The notes under the pieces were generated by a model that saw only the letters and a program-made list of their open reading frames with translations, was not told the DNA's origin and made no database searches. A stretch of 64,000 nt of DNA from Sphingomonas sp. (lineage in GTDB: Bacteria; Pseudomonadota; Alphaproteobacteria; Sphingomonadales; Sphingomonadaceae), in NCBI RefSeq assembly GCF_030145815.1, contig NZ_JAIXHL010000013.1:1-64000 (forward strand), read 5' to 3'. Every line of letters starts with the position of its first letter. The first letter of the stretch is position 1. Positions 39,155 through 49,158 of the stretch are shown in pieces. The position numbers were made by a program, and so were the translations under genes.

Positions 39155-39234
39155 GTTTGTGCTGAGCTTGTCGAAGCACCACTCCTGCCCTCTCAAACGA
39201 CAGGCTGCCGCCCTTCGACAAGCTCAGGGCAAAC
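39155..39234. repeat. Family E inverted repeat
   Basis: Arm GTTTGTGCTGAGCTTGTCGA (from 39155) is repeated inverted as CCTTCGACAAGCTCAGGGCA (39211-39230 region), enclosing about 30 bp. TGAGCTTGTCGAAG elements of this kind are abundant in sphingomonad genomes (recalled, not searched). Confidence 0.65.
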
Positions 39235-39273
39235 GGTCGGTGGTATGCCCCACCATCGCAACCACTCCCATCG

Positions 39274-39376
39274 TCACCCCGGCCTTGTGCCGGGGTCCAC
39301 CGGGAGGCTGGCGCGGCGCATGAGGCTCTCGCGCGGGGCGTAGGGTGGGGTGGACCGCGGCACAGGGCCGGGGTGA
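39274..39376. repeat. Inverted-repeat element, family D copy 3
   Basis: Arms 39274-39301 and 39349-39376 (TCACCCCGGCCTTGTGCCGG and its inverse) enclose 47 bp. With families C and E this fills most of the 400-bp gene-free gap 39068-39467; no other feature is seen there. Confidence 0.65.
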
Positions 39377-39467
39377 TGGATGAGGATGATGCACCCACTG
39401 CCCTGATTCATCGAGTGCGGGTGATAGTTGCCTTCACTTGATCAGGACAGTTCGGTAGCGTGTCCGC

Positions 39468-39764
39468 ATGGACGTCCTAGATTGGCTTGCCCGCTGGTAT
39501 GAGGCGCAGTGCGATGGAGACTGGGAGCATGGCTTCGGTCCAAAAATCGGCACTATCGACAATCCCGGCTGGTCGGTGAAAATCGATCTAACCGGAACGG
39601 ATTGCGACGGGCGCATCCTTGAACGCATCAAGCACAATTATGAACATGAAAACGATTGGTGGACCTGCTGGACGGAAGGCAATGTGTTCCACGGAGCTGG
39701 CGGACCGCTCCAGCTTCGATCACTTCTAGAGGCGTTTCGAGGCTGGGCCACAAACGGCCTTTAG
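39468..39764 (+). CDS. Imm53-like immunity protein (orphan)
   Basis: 98 residues. MDVLDWLARWYEAQCDGDWE, HGFGPKIGTIDNPGWSVKID and the Trp-rich end match my recollection of the immunity protein 53 family of polymorphic toxin systems. No toxin gene is next to it. Its base composition is visibly less GC-rich than its neighbours and codon use differs, and repeats lie immediately upstream, all signs of transfer. No clear ribosome binding site. It ends 6 nt before the stop of the convergent gabD. Confidence 0.7.
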   Translation: MDVLDWLARWYEAQCDGDWEHGFGPKIGTIDNPGWSVKIDLTGTDCDGRILERIKHNYEHENDWWTCWTEGNVFHGAGGPLQLRSLLEAFRGWATNGL

Positions 39765-39770
39765 CCCCCC

Positions 39771-41129
39771 TCACCCCCGCATCTCAGCCTTCAAATTCAT
39801 AAACTCATGCAGCCCCCACGGCCCCAGCTCGCGGCCATGGCCGGACAGCTTGACCCCACCGAACGGCGCACCCGGCACTGACGCCAGCATCTGGTTCACC
39901 GCGGTCATCCCCGCCGCGATATCGCGCACCAGCCGCGCCTGCTCATCGGCATCCTGGGTCCACACGCTCGACCCCAGCCCATAGGGTACATCGTTCGCCA
40001 GCCGGATCGCGTCATCGATCGACTCCGCCCGGAACAGCATCGCGACCGGCCCGAATACCTCCTCCTTCGCAAACTCCGCCTCGGGATCGACCCCGGTTAG
40101 CACGCCAGCCCGCATCCACGCACCCTCACGCTCGATCTTCTCGCCACCATGCAGCGTCGCGCCAGCCGCCACCGCCCGCTCCAGTTGCTCCAGCACCGCA
40201 TCGCGCTGCTCGACGCTCGACAGCGGACCCATCTCGACGCTGTCCTCCATCGGATCGCCGATCTTCACCGCATCCATCGCCGCCACGAACTTCTCCGCGA
40301 ACGCGTCGTACACTTGCGAGTGCACGATCATCCGCTTCGCGCAGATGCAGCTTTGCCCGGCATTCTGGATACGCGCCTTCACCGCCGTCTTCACCGCCGC
40401 GTCCAGATCGGCTGAGGGCATGACGACAAACGGGTCCGACCCGCCCAGTTCCAGCACCACCTTCTTGAGCGCCCGCCCCGCCGCCTCGGCGACCTTGGCC
40501 CCCGCCCCCTCACTCCCGGTCAGCGTCACCGCGACCACGCGCTTGTCGGCGATGATCCGCGACACCTTGTCCGACTTCACGGCCAAATTCTGGAACAGCC
40601 CGTCCGGCGCGCCGGCCGCCTGTACCATCTGCTGGATCAGCGCCGCGACACCCTGCGTCAGCGAGGCATGCTTCAACAATCCGACATTGCCCGCCAGGAT
40701 CGTCGGCGCGAGCCAGCGCACCACCTGCCAGTACGGGAAATTCCACGGCATAATCGCCAGCACCGGCCCCAGCGGCAGCCAGTGCGTCACCACCCGCCCG
40801 GTCGGCAGCGCGATCTCCTCGCCCTTCAGAAACGCCGGCCCATGCTCGGCATAATAGCGAAACCCCGCGACGCATTTCTCGACCTCGGCCACCGCCGACG
40901 CCAGCGTCTTGCCCATCTCCCGCGTCGCAGTCTGCGCCAGATGCTGCTTCCCGGCCTCGAACCGGTCGGCAATCGCATTGAGCAACGCCACGCGCTGATC
41001 CACCGGGCTGACCCGCCACGACGCAAACGCCGCATCCGCGCGCACCAGCGCCGCCTCTACGCCATCGCCATCCAGTTCCGCAAAGCTCTCGCCCGGTTCA
41101 CCCGTCGCCGGATTGATGCTGGTAAACAT
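39771..41129 (-). CDS. gabD: NAD(P)-dependent succinate-semialdehyde dehydrogenase
   Basis: 452-residue aldehyde dehydrogenase of the short SSADH type. VLAIMPWNFPYWQVVRWLAP is the cofactor region, ELGGSDPFVVMP contains the general-base Glu, and NAGQSCICAKRMIVHSQVY contains the nucleophilic Cys. It would make succinate from succinate semialdehyde (GABA shunt or related). No gabT is adjacent. It stands alone, with a family B repeat upstream of the start. Confidence 0.85.
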   Translation of the reverse strand: MFTSINPATGEPGESFAELDGDGVEAALVRADAAFASWRVSPVDQRVALLNAIADRFEAGKQHLAQTATREMGKTLASAVAEVEKCVAGFRYYAEHGPAFLKGEEIALPTGRVVTHWLPLGPVLAIMPWNFPYWQVVRWLAPTILAGNVGLLKHASLTQGVAALIQQMVQAAGAPDGLFQNLAVKSDKVSRIIADKRVVAVTLTGSEGAGAKVAEAAGRALKKVVLELGGSDPFVVMPSADLDAAVKTAVKARIQNAGQSCICAKRMIVHSQVYDAFAEKFVAAMDAVKIGDPMEDSVEMGPLSSVEQRDAVLEQLERAVAAGATLHGGEKIEREGAWMRAGVLTGVDPEAEFAKEEVFGPVAMLFRAESIDDAIRLANDVPYGLGSSVWTQDADEQARLVRDIAAGMTAVNQMLASVPGAPFGGVKLSGHGRELGPWGLHEFMNLKAEMRG

Positions 41130-41152
41130 GCGCGCTCCTTTGGATTAATCTT

Positions 41153-41286
41153 ATCCTCCCCCGCCAGGGGGAGGTGGCGCCGAAGGCGACGGAGGGGGAG
41201 GACGGCAATGCCCCCAACCTCGTGCCGCTCCGCTTCCTCCCCCTCCGTCACGCTACGCGTGCCACCTCCCCCTTGCGGGGGAGGAT
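41153..41286. repeat. Palindromic repeat, family B copy 1
   Basis: A 134-bp near-palindrome from ATCCTCCCCC to GGGGGAGGAT, with inner arms GGGGGAGGTGGCGCCGAAGG and GCTACGCGTGCCACCTCCCC. The copy at 43142-43276 shares the arms closely, while the central 30-40 bp differ. It lies between gabD and xseB. Confidence 0.8.
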
Positions 41287-41332
41287 CAGGAGGCTCGACC
41301 CATTCTACAGTCGCAACGCCAATCGCGGGAGG

Positions 41333-41361
41333 TTGAATTGGTTCCGCCGCCATCGCATAGC
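41333..41361 (+). promoter_or_regulatory. xseB promoter, probably leaderless
   Basis: TTGAAT (41333-41338), 17-bp spacer and CATAGC (41356-41361) would start transcription at the ATG (41368). No Shine-Dalgarno sequence lies at a useful distance. Confidence 0.45.
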
Positions 41362-41367
41362 ATCGCC

Positions 41368-41613
41368 ATGACCGATCCGATCGACATCGCCGCTTTGTCC
41401 TTTGAAGACGCCCTTCGCGAACTGGAGCGGATCGTCGGACAGCTCGAAACCGGCGATGTGCCGCTCGATCAGGCGATCACCCTGTACGAACGCGGCGACG
41501 CGCTGCGCCGCCAGTGTCAGGCGCGGCTCGATGCGGCCCAGGCGCGGATCGAACAGGTGCGCGCCGATGCCAGCGGCACCGTCACCGGCACCACCCCCTT
41601 CGCCGCAGGATGA
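41368..41613 (+). CDS. xseB: Exodeoxyribonuclease VII small subunit
   Basis: 81 residues. ALSFEDALRELERIVGQLET, VPLDQAITLYERGDALRRQC are the standard XseB pattern. Partner of XseA (not in the window) in degrading single-stranded DNA. Start MTDPIDIAALSF at 41368. The stop overlaps the ispA start (ATGA), the xseB-ispA order being widely conserved. Confidence 0.94.
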   Translation: MTDPIDIAALSFEDALRELERIVGQLETGDVPLDQAITLYERGDALRRQCQARLDAAQARIEQVRADASGTVTGTTPFAAG

Positions 41614-42521
41614 GCGCGGACGTGGCCGACGCCAGCCAGACCCTCGAAACCGCGCTGCGCGATGTCGCGGCGGAGATCGACCATCAGTTCGACCAGTTCC
41701 TCGCCGTCCCCGCCGACCCGCGCGCGCGCCTCTATGAAGCGATGCGCCACGCCGCGATCGGCGGCGGCAAGCGGCTGCGCCCGCTCCTGACCTTCGCCAC
41801 GGCGCAGCTGTTCGCGGTCGACCGCCGCTGCACCGCGCGTGTGGCGACGGCGATCGAGGCGATCCATGTCTATTCGCTGATCCATGACGATCTGCCTGCG
41901 ATGGACGACGATGACATGCGCCGCGGCAAGCCAACGGTGCACCGCGCGTTCGATGAGGCGACCGCGATCCTCGCCGGCGACTGCCTCCACGCGCTCGCCT
42001 TCGAAATCCTCGCCGATCCCGCCACCCATGCCGACCCGTTCGTCCGCGCCGAGCTGATCGCCGATCTGGCACAGGCATCCGGCCCCTCGGGCATGGCGGG
42101 TGGCCAGATGATGGATCTGGTCGCAGAGAATACCAGCTTCGACCTCGCCACCGTCACCCGGTGCCAGGCGCTCAAGACCGGCGCGCTGATCGCCTGCTCG
42201 GTCGAGGCGGGCGCGATCCTCGGCCGCCTGCCCCCGGAGGGCCGCACCGGCCTGCGCGGCTATGCCCGCGACATCGGCCTCGCCTTCCAGATCGCCGACG
42301 ACATCCTCGACGTCGAGGGCGATCAGGACGCGGTCGGCAAGCAGCTGCGCAAGGATGAAGCGGCGGGCAAGGAAACCTTCCTCTCGCTGCTCGGCATCGA
42401 CCGCGCGCGCGAACAGGCGCGGATGCTGGTCGATCAGGCGATCGCTCATCTCCACAGCTACGGCCCCGAAGCCGACCTCCTGCGCGCCATCGCCCGCTTC
42501 GTGCTCGAGCGGGATCGGTGA
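41610..42521 (+). CDS. ispA: Farnesyl diphosphate synthase (geranyltranstransferase)
   Basis: 303-residue short-chain prenyl transferase. First Asp-rich motif is HDDLPAMDDDDMRRGKPTVH, second is FQIADDILDVEGD, and GGGKRLRPLLTF is the diphosphate-binding site. It makes C15 (FPP) for quinones, undecaprenyl phosphate and carotenoids, a trait relevant for pigmented sphingomonads. Translationally coupled to xseB. The usual neighbour dxs does not follow; coaD does. Confidence 0.94.
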   Translation: MSADVADASQTLETALRDVAAEIDHQFDQFLAVPADPRARLYEAMRHAAIGGGKRLRPLLTFATAQLFAVDRRCTARVATAIEAIHVYSLIHDDLPAMDDDDMRRGKPTVHRAFDEATAILAGDCLHALAFEILADPATHADPFVRAELIADLAQASGPSGMAGGQMMDLVAENTSFDLATVTRCQALKTGALIACSVEAGAILGRLPPEGRTGLRGYARDIGLAFQIADDILDVEGDQDAVGKQLRKDEAAGKETFLSLLGIDRAREQARMLVDQAIAHLHSYGPEADLLRAIARFVLERDR

Positions 42522-42534
42522 CACCGCCCGCATC

Positions 42535-42615
42535 CGTCACCCCAGCGAAAGCTGGGGTCTCCCGCCACAAGCGCCGCGCCTGCGGCACAATATGCCAGCG
42601 TTCGCTGGCATGACG
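42535..42615. repeat. Inverted-repeat element, family D copy 4 (short)
   Basis: CGTCACCCCAGCGAAAGCTG at 42535 and its inverse ATGCCAGCGTTCGCTGGCAT at 42592-42611 flank a short GC-rich core. It is located between ispA and coaD, 10 nt before the coaD start, so the arm provides most of the coaD leader. Confidence 0.6.
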
Positions 42616-42625
42616 AGGTAGCGTT

Positions 42626-43132
42626 ATGACCACCCGCACCGGCGTCTATCCCGGCACCTTCGATCCGATCACGCTCGGCCATATGGACATCATCCGGCGC
42701 GGCGCGAAGCTGGTCGACCGGCTCGTCATCGGCGTCACCACCAACCCGTCAAAAAACCCGATGTTCACGGTCGAGGAGCGGATGGACATGGTCCGGCGCG
42801 AGGTCGCGGGCCTCGACGGCGAGATCCACGTCGTCAGCTTCGATTCGCTGCTGATGGACTTTGCCGAGCGGGAGGGCGCGAGCATGATCGTCCGCGGCCT
42901 GCGCGCCGTCGCCGATTTCGAATATGAATATCAGATGGCGGGCATGAACCAGCAGCTCAACGGCCGGATCGAAACCGTCTTCCTGATGGCCGACGTCTCG
43001 CTCCAGCCGATCGCGTCGCGCCTCGTCAAGGAAATCGCCCTGTTCGGCGGCGAAATCCGCAAGTTCGTCCCCCCCACCGTCCGCGACGAGGTGGTGGCCC
43101 GCGTCGAAAAGATCGGCCGCAAGGGCAGCTGA
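42626..43132 (+). CDS. coaD: Phosphopantetheine adenylyltransferase
   Basis: 168 residues. GVYPGTFDPITLGHMDIIRR contains the T/HxGH nucleotidyltransferase motif; SLLMDFAEREGASMIVRGLR and ADVSLQPIASRLVKEIALFG are family motifs. Penultimate step of coenzyme A synthesis. The start is directly behind a family D repeat and GAGGTAG at 42615-42621 acts as ribosome binding site. Confidence 0.96.
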   Translation: MTTRTGVYPGTFDPITLGHMDIIRRGAKLVDRLVIGVTTNPSKNPMFTVEERMDMVRREVAGLDGEIHVVSFDSLLMDFAEREGASMIVRGLRAVADFEYEYQMAGMNQQLNGRIETVFLMADVSLQPIASRLVKEIALFGGEIRKFVPPTVRDEVVARVEKIGRKGS

Positions 43133-43141
43133 CGAATTACA

Positions 43142-43276
43142 ATCCTCCCCCGCCAGGGGGAGGTGGCGCCGCAGGCGACGGAGGGGGAGGACGGCTGTGT
43201 CCCATCGCCTCTTGCCGACAACGTTCCTCCCCCTCCGTCACGCTTCGCGTGCCACCTCCCCCTGGCGGGGGAGGAT
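43142..43276. repeat. Palindromic repeat, family B copy 2
   Basis: A 135-bp copy of the element at 41153-41286, with the same outer and inner arms. It starts 10 nt after the coaD stop. Confidence 0.8.
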
Positions 43277-43390
43277 CAAACAGGCCGGCGGATCCAACAC
43301 GCTTGCAATGTTGGAAATTCCCTGATTGGGTGAGGCTCAGGCGGCCCCCGCCGTCCCGGCCAGCGACGGGCCCGGCACGTTGATCGCGAT

Positions 43391-43409
43391 AGTGTAAAGC
43401 CAGTGTAAA
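43391..43409. promoter_or_regulatory. Tandem AGTGTAAA sites upstream of the cyclophilin gene
   Basis: AGTGTAAA occurs twice (43391-43398, 43402-43409), one helical turn (11 bp) apart, in an otherwise featureless gap (43277-43500). TTGCTC (43457) and TGTAAG (43479), 16 bp apart, could be the promoter. The repeats may be a regulator binding site. Confidence 0.3.
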
Positions 43410-43500
43410 CTTCCGCGCGCGACGCCCGCCGCATTCACTTTGCTGCCAGCGGCGATTTGCTCTAAGCCGCTCTCGTTTTGTAAGTCCGGTGGGGATGTCG

Positions 43501-44142
43501 ATGCGTCTTGTTGCCCTGTTTCTTGCCCTGCTGACGTCGCTGTTCGCGATGCCGGCCGCTGCCCAATATGTCCCCGGCCCGGCCGGCCGCGCGGCCCCGC
43601 CCGCGACGACGGACAAGGAGAATCTGTGGATTCTCGACCTGTCGACCGGCGGCCGCGTCACCATCTGGCTGCGCCCCGATGTCGCGCCCAAGGCGGTCGA
43701 GCGGATCAAGGAGCTGACCCGCCGCAAATTCTATGACGGCCTGATCTTTCACCGCGTGATCGACGGCTTCATGGCGCAGGGCGGCGATCCCAAGGGCGAC
43801 GGCACCGGCGGCAGCGACCTGCCCGACCTGCCCAAGGAGTTCAATTACCTCCCCCATGTCCGCGGCGCCGTGGCTGCGGCCCGTGCGGAGGATGAGAATA
43901 GCGCGAACAGCCAGTTCTTCATCATGCTGACCCCGCGCCTCCAGCTTGACCAGAAATACACCGTGTTCGGCCGCGTGCTCGACGGGATGCAGTGGGTCGA
44001 CGCGATCCCGAAGGGCGAGCCGCCCGCGAATCCCGCGCGCGTCGTCCGCGCCTACATCGCCGCCGACAATCCCCCGCCCTTCACTGCGGCTCCCGCTCCG
44101 GCGGAGGAGCCAGCAGCGCTCCCGGCAGGCCCGGCCAAGTGA
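43501..44142 (+). CDS. Exported peptidyl-prolyl cis-trans isomerase (cyclophilin)
   Basis: 213 residues with a signal peptide (MRLVALFLALLTSLFAMPAA) and a cyclophilin domain: FYDGLIFHRVIDGFMAQGGD contains the catalytic Arg and FMAQGGD signature, and SANSQFFIMLTPRLQLDQKY the second half. The C-terminus is a Pro/Ala-rich tail. Catalyses proline isomerisation during folding in the periplasm. I choose ATG 43501 because GGTGGGG (43488-43494) is at the right distance; ATG 43495 and GTG 43489 are in frame too. Confidence 0.9.
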   Translation: MRLVALFLALLTSLFAMPAAAQYVPGPAGRAAPPATTDKENLWILDLSTGGRVTIWLRPDVAPKAVERIKELTRRKFYDGLIFHRVIDGFMAQGGDPKGDGTGGSDLPDLPKEFNYLPHVRGAVAAARAEDENSANSQFFIMLTPRLQLDQKYTVFGRVLDGMQWVDAIPKGEPPANPARVVRAYIAADNPPPFTAAPAPAEEPAALPAGPAK

Positions 44143-44148
44143 AATCCA

Positions 44149-44178
44149 ATTCCTCCCCCAGCGCGCTGGGGGAGGAAT
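44149..44178. repeat. Perfect 30-bp palindrome between ppi and queA
   Basis: The arm ATTCCTCCCCCAGCG is followed directly by its exact inverse. It lies 6 nt after the cyclophilin stop and 12 nt before the queA start. It resembles the outer arms of families A and B, and could be a minimal derivative or serve as a terminator or attenuator. Confidence 0.75.
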
Positions 44179-44190
44179 GAGAAGTATCGA

Positions 44191-45228
44191 ATGAACGTCG
44201 ACCTGTTCGATTTCGAGCTGCCGCCGGAGCGGATTGCGCTGCGCCCAGCCAGCCCCCGCGATTCGGCGCGCCTCCTCCTGCTCGACGGCGACAAGACCCA
44301 AGACCGCATCGTCACCGACCTCCCCGCCCTGCTCCGTACCGGGGACATGCTGGTGTTCAACGACACCCGCGTCATCCCCGCCCAGCTCGAAGGCACGCGG
44401 GGCGAGGCCCGGATCGGCGCCACGCTGCATAAGCGCGAAGGCCCGCGCCACTGGATCGCCTTCATCCGCAACGCAAAGCGGCTGAAGGTCGGCGACACCA
44501 TCGACTTCGGCAACGCCGTCACCGCCACCGCCGAGGCGCGCCACGACGATGGCAGTTTCACCCTGTTCTTCCCCGGCGAAGAGCCGGTCGAACTGCTGCT
44601 GGAGCGCGCCGGGCGCATGCCGCTGCCGCCCTATATCGCCGCCAAGCGCCCGACCGACGCCCGCGACGCCGACGATTACCAGACGATGTTCGCCAACGAG
44701 CCCGGCGCGGTCGCCGCGCCGACGGCGGCGCTGCACTTCACGCCGGAGCTGATCGCCGCGCTCGACGCCGCCGGGATCGGCCACACCACGCTGACGCTGC
44801 ATGTCGGCGCGGGCACCTTCCTGCCGGTCAAGGCCGACGACACCGACGACCACAAGATGCACGCCGAATGGGGCCGTATCGATGCCAACACCGCCGACCG
44901 CCTCAACGCCGTCCGCACTGCGGGTGGCCGGGTGATCGCGGTCGGCACCACCAGTCTCCGCCTGATCGAAAGCGCGGCAGGTGAGGACAATGTGATCCGC
45001 CCGTTCGAAGGCGACACAGCGATCTTCATCACCCCCGGCTACCGTTTCCGCGGCATTGATGGCCTCCTGACCAACTTCCATCTGCCGCGATCTACGCTGT
45101 TCATGCTGGTATCGGCACTGATGGGGTTGGATCGGATGCAGGCCGCCTATGCGCATGCCATTGCATCGGGCTATCGTTTCTACAGCTATGGTGACGCCAG
45201 CCTGTTGTTGCCCGGAGTCCGATCATGA
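44191..45228 (+). CDS. queA: S-adenosylmethionine:tRNA ribosyltransferase-isomerase
   Basis: 345 residues. [55 protein letters not shown] and [19 protein letters not shown] are diagnostic for QueA. It adds and isomerises the ribosyl group of AdoMet onto preQ1 in tRNA, making epoxyqueuosine. The partner enzyme Tgt is encoded nearby (47746). Its stop overlaps the start of the EF-hand gene. Confidence 0.96.
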   Translation: MNVDLFDFELPPERIALRPASPRDSARLLLLDGDKTQDRIVTDLPALLRTGDMLVFNDTRVIPAQLEGTRGEARIGATLHKREGPRHWIAFIRNAKRLKVGDTIDFGNAVTATAEARHDDGSFTLFFPGEEPVELLLERAGRMPLPPYIAAKRPTDARDADDYQTMFANEPGAVAAPTAALHFTPELIAALDAAGIGHTTLTLHVGAGTFLPVKADDTDDHKMHAEWGRIDANTADRLNAVRTAGGRVIAVGTTSLRLIESAAGEDNVIRPFEGDTAIFITPGYRFRGIDGLLTNFHLPRSTLFMLVSALMGLDRMQAAYAHAIASGYRFYSYGDASLLLPGVRS

Positions 45229-45752
45229 TTCTCAGCCTCGCCCTGCTCGCCGCCGCTCAGCAAGGTCCTGAGGACCTGCCCAACCGCGCGCGCGTGCCGG
45301 TCACGGTCGACCTGCGCGGCCAGCAGCAGCCCGCGACCGCCCCCACCCCGATCCCGCTGATGATCGCCGAGCCGGTCGCGATGGCCATCGCCACGTTCGA
45401 CAGTGATCAGGACGGCGTCGTCATCCGTGCCGAGTTCGACGCCGGGCTGCGCAAGACCTTCGAGCTGAGCGCCAAGGGCCAACCCTCGCTCGGCTATATC
45501 GCATTCGGCGACTGGTCGGAGCGCTGGCTGGGCAACCGCAACGCCCTGCCCAGCCCGTTCGAGGTCGATGGCGACGGCGACAACCGCATCACGCTCACCG
45601 AATTGCAGGCGCGGTTCGACCTGTTCTTCACCCGCTTCGATACCGACAAGGATGGGGCGATCCGCCGCAGCGAGTTACTGACCGTGCGCACCCTGCCGAC
45701 TCCGGGCCAGCGCGGTGGCGAGCAGCCCGACCGCCGCAAGCGCGACCGCTGA
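45225..45752 (+). CDS. Exported EF-hand calcium-binding protein
   Basis: 175 residues with a short hydrophobic N-terminus ([13 protein letters not shown]) that may be a signal sequence. Three canonical EF-hand loops are visible at residues 59-70 ([12 protein letters not shown]), 115-126 ([12 protein letters not shown]) and 139-150 ([12 protein letters not shown]). The last 15 residues are very basic. Calcium binding in the envelope is likely, function unknown. It overlaps the queA stop (ATGA), so it is translated with it despite no obvious link. Confidence 0.8.
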   Translation: MILSLALLAAAQQGPEDLPNRARVPVTVDLRGQQQPATAPTPIPLMIAEPVAMAIATFDSDQDGVVIRAEFDAGLRKTFELSAKGQPSLGYIAFGDWSERWLGNRNALPSPFEVDGDGDNRITLTELQARFDLFFTRFDTDKDGAIRRSELLTVRTLPTPGQRGGEQPDRRKRDR

Positions 45753-45799
45753 ACTGATGTCCTAGCATCTCCTGCCGCACTGCGGCTAAGGTTTGCGCG

Positions 45800-46753
45800 A
45801 TGCACGGCTCGCACCATCATCACGGCCCCGCCGGGCATAGCCATTCGGGCCATGGCCATAGCCACGCGCCCGCGGATTTCGGCCGCGCCTTCGCGATCGG
45901 CACCGTCCTCAATCTCGGCTTCGTGCTGGTCGAGGGGCTGGCGGGGATCGCCACCGGGTCGATGGCGCTGCTGGCCGATGCCGGGCACAACCTCTCCGAC
46001 GTTCTCGGCCTGCTGATCGCCTGGGGCGGCGCATCCCTCGCCAAGCGTCCCGCGTCGCGCCGCTTCACTTATGGCCTGAGCAGCTCCACCATCCTCGGCG
46101 CGCTCGCCAATGCCGTGCTGCTGCTGTTCGCGGTCGGCGCGATCGCGCTGGAGGCGGTGCAACGGCTCGGCTCCCCTGCCCCCGTGCCCGGCGCGACGGT
46201 GATGATCGTCGCGGGCATCGGCATCGTCATCAACACCGCGACCGCGTTGCTGTTCATGCGCGGCAGCAAGCATGACCTCAACATCCGCGGCGCCTATCTC
46301 CACATGGCCGCCGATGCCGCCGTGTCTGCCGCTGTGGTTGTCGGCGGCGCGCTGATCCTGCTGACGGGCAAGACGTGGATCGACCCAGCGCTTAGCCTGC
46401 TGATCGTCGCCGTCATCCTGTGGAGCACCTGGGGCCTGCTGCGCGACTCGGTAACCATGGCGCTCCACGCGGTGCCGCCGGGGATCGACGCCGAGAAGGT
46501 GGAGGAAACGCTGGCGACCCTGCCCGGCGTGGCGCGCGTCCATGACCTCCATATCTGGCCAATGAGCACGACCCAGGTCGCACTGACCGCGCACCTCCAG
46601 ATGCCGGACGGCCATCCCGGCGACGCCTTTCTGCACGATGTCCAGCACCGGCTGGAGCATGAGTTCGGCATCCACCACATGACGCTGCAGATCGAGATCG
46701 GCGACGGCGACCCGTGCCACCTGCATAGCGCACATGGAGCCGGACATGACTGA
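45800..46753 (+). CDS. Cation diffusion facilitator (zinc/cadmium efflux, ZitB/CzcD type)
   Basis: 317 residues with a His-rich N-terminus (HGSHHHHGPAGHSHSGHGHS), six membrane helices and a C-terminal ferredoxin-like domain (HDLHIWPMSTTQVALTAHLQ). The two metal-site motifs are present: DAGHNLSDVLG in helix 2 and HMAADAAVSAAV in helix 5, the HxxxD pattern expected for Zn/Cd transporters. It would export zinc or cadmium by proton exchange. Its end overlaps the next gene. Confidence 0.92.
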   Translation: MHGSHHHHGPAGHSHSGHGHSHAPADFGRAFAIGTVLNLGFVLVEGLAGIATGSMALLADAGHNLSDVLGLLIAWGGASLAKRPASRRFTYGLSSSTILGALANAVLLLFAVGAIALEAVQRLGSPAPVPGATVMIVAGIGIVINTATALLFMRGSKHDLNIRGAYLHMAADAAVSAAVVVGGALILLTGKTWIDPALSLLIVAVILWSTWGLLRDSVTMALHAVPPGIDAEKVEETLATLPGVARVHDLHIWPMSTTQVALTAHLQMPDGHPGDAFLHDVQHRLEHEFGIHHMTLQIEIGDGDPCHLHSAHGAGHD

Positions 46754-47384
46754 GCCCGCACCGCTGCGCCTCGTGATCTTCGACTTCGACGGCACCCTGT
46801 CCGACAGCGGCAACTGGTTCCTGTCGATCGTCGATCATCTTTCCGACCGCTACGGCTTTCGCAAGGTCGCGCCCGACGAGATCGAACCGCTGCGCAAGAT
46901 GACGTCGCGCGACGTGATCAGCCATCTGCGCATCCCGCGCTGGAAACTGCCCTTCATCGCCCGCTATGTCCGCAAGCTGTTCGGGCGCAACACCGACAAG
47001 GTCCATCTGTTCGCCGGCGTCACCGAAATGCTCGCCGCGATCGAGGCGATGGGCATCCCGCTCGCGCTCGTCACCTCGAACAGCGAGGCCAATGCCCGCG
47101 CGGTGCTCGGCCCCGAAAATGCCGCGCGGTTCAGCTGGTGGGCGTGCGGGGCGTCGCTGTTCGGCAAGGCGCCCAAATTCCGCTCGGTCCTGAAGCAAAG
47201 CGGGATCCCGCCCGAGCGGATCGTCTCGCTCGGCGACGAAACCCGCGATATCGACGCGGCGCGCGCCGTCGGGATCCGCGCCGGGGCAGTGCTGTGGGGC
47301 TATGCCGAGCCCGAGGCGTTCGCGCACCTCAACCCCGATCTTGCCTTTTCAACCCCAGATCAGGTCGTCGCCTTCGTCCGCGCG

Positions 47385-47411
<27 letters not shown>
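46746..47411 (+). CDS. HAD-superfamily phosphatase (Gph-like)
   Basis: 221 residues. FDFDGTLSDSGNWFLSIVDH contains the nucleophile Asp, LALVTSNSEANARAVL the motif II Ser/Thr, and SLGDETRDIDAARAVGIRAG the acidic motif IV. Phosphoglycolate phosphatase-like; the substrate is unknown. Start ATG 46746 overlaps the end of the cation transporter gene; 46734 is an alternative. Its end overlaps the convergent cupin gene. Confidence 0.85.
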
Positions 47412-48867
<1,456 letters not shown>

Positions 48868-48917
48868 TTGCACCCGCTCCGTCCCTGTCCTACTCCTGTG
48901 CCACCAAGGAGTATCCA

Positions 48918-49127
48918 GTGACCGACAAGACCGACGCCGCTGAAGAGATCGCCAACGAAATCACCGCCGCCGCGCGCCAGGCCCGCGAGATCGCCGAACG
49001 GGCAGAGGGCACGCCCAAGCCGGGCGACGCCAAGAAATGGCCGCTGGCCAAGATCGGCATCGGCATCGGCTCCGCCGCCCTCGCCGCCGCCGTGATCTAC
49101 GCCGCACGCAGCCGCAAGAAAGACTGA
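48918..49127 (+). CDS. Small membrane-anchored hypothetical protein
   Basis: 69 residues: an Ala/Glu-rich amphipathic N-terminus (EEIANEITAAARQAREIAER), then one membrane helix (IGIGIGSAALAAAVIYAA) and a basic end (RSRKKD). GTG start behind AAGGAG at good spacing. Similar small proteins occur beside envelope genes in sphingomonads, but no function is known. It lies between tgt and the M16 peptidase gene. Confidence 0.7.
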   Translation: MTDKTDAAEEIANEITAAARQAREIAERAEGTPKPGDAKKWPLAKIGIGIGSAALAAAVIYAARSRKKD

Positions 49128-49158
49128 TCCCCTTCCCTCCCGACCGGAGACCGAATTG

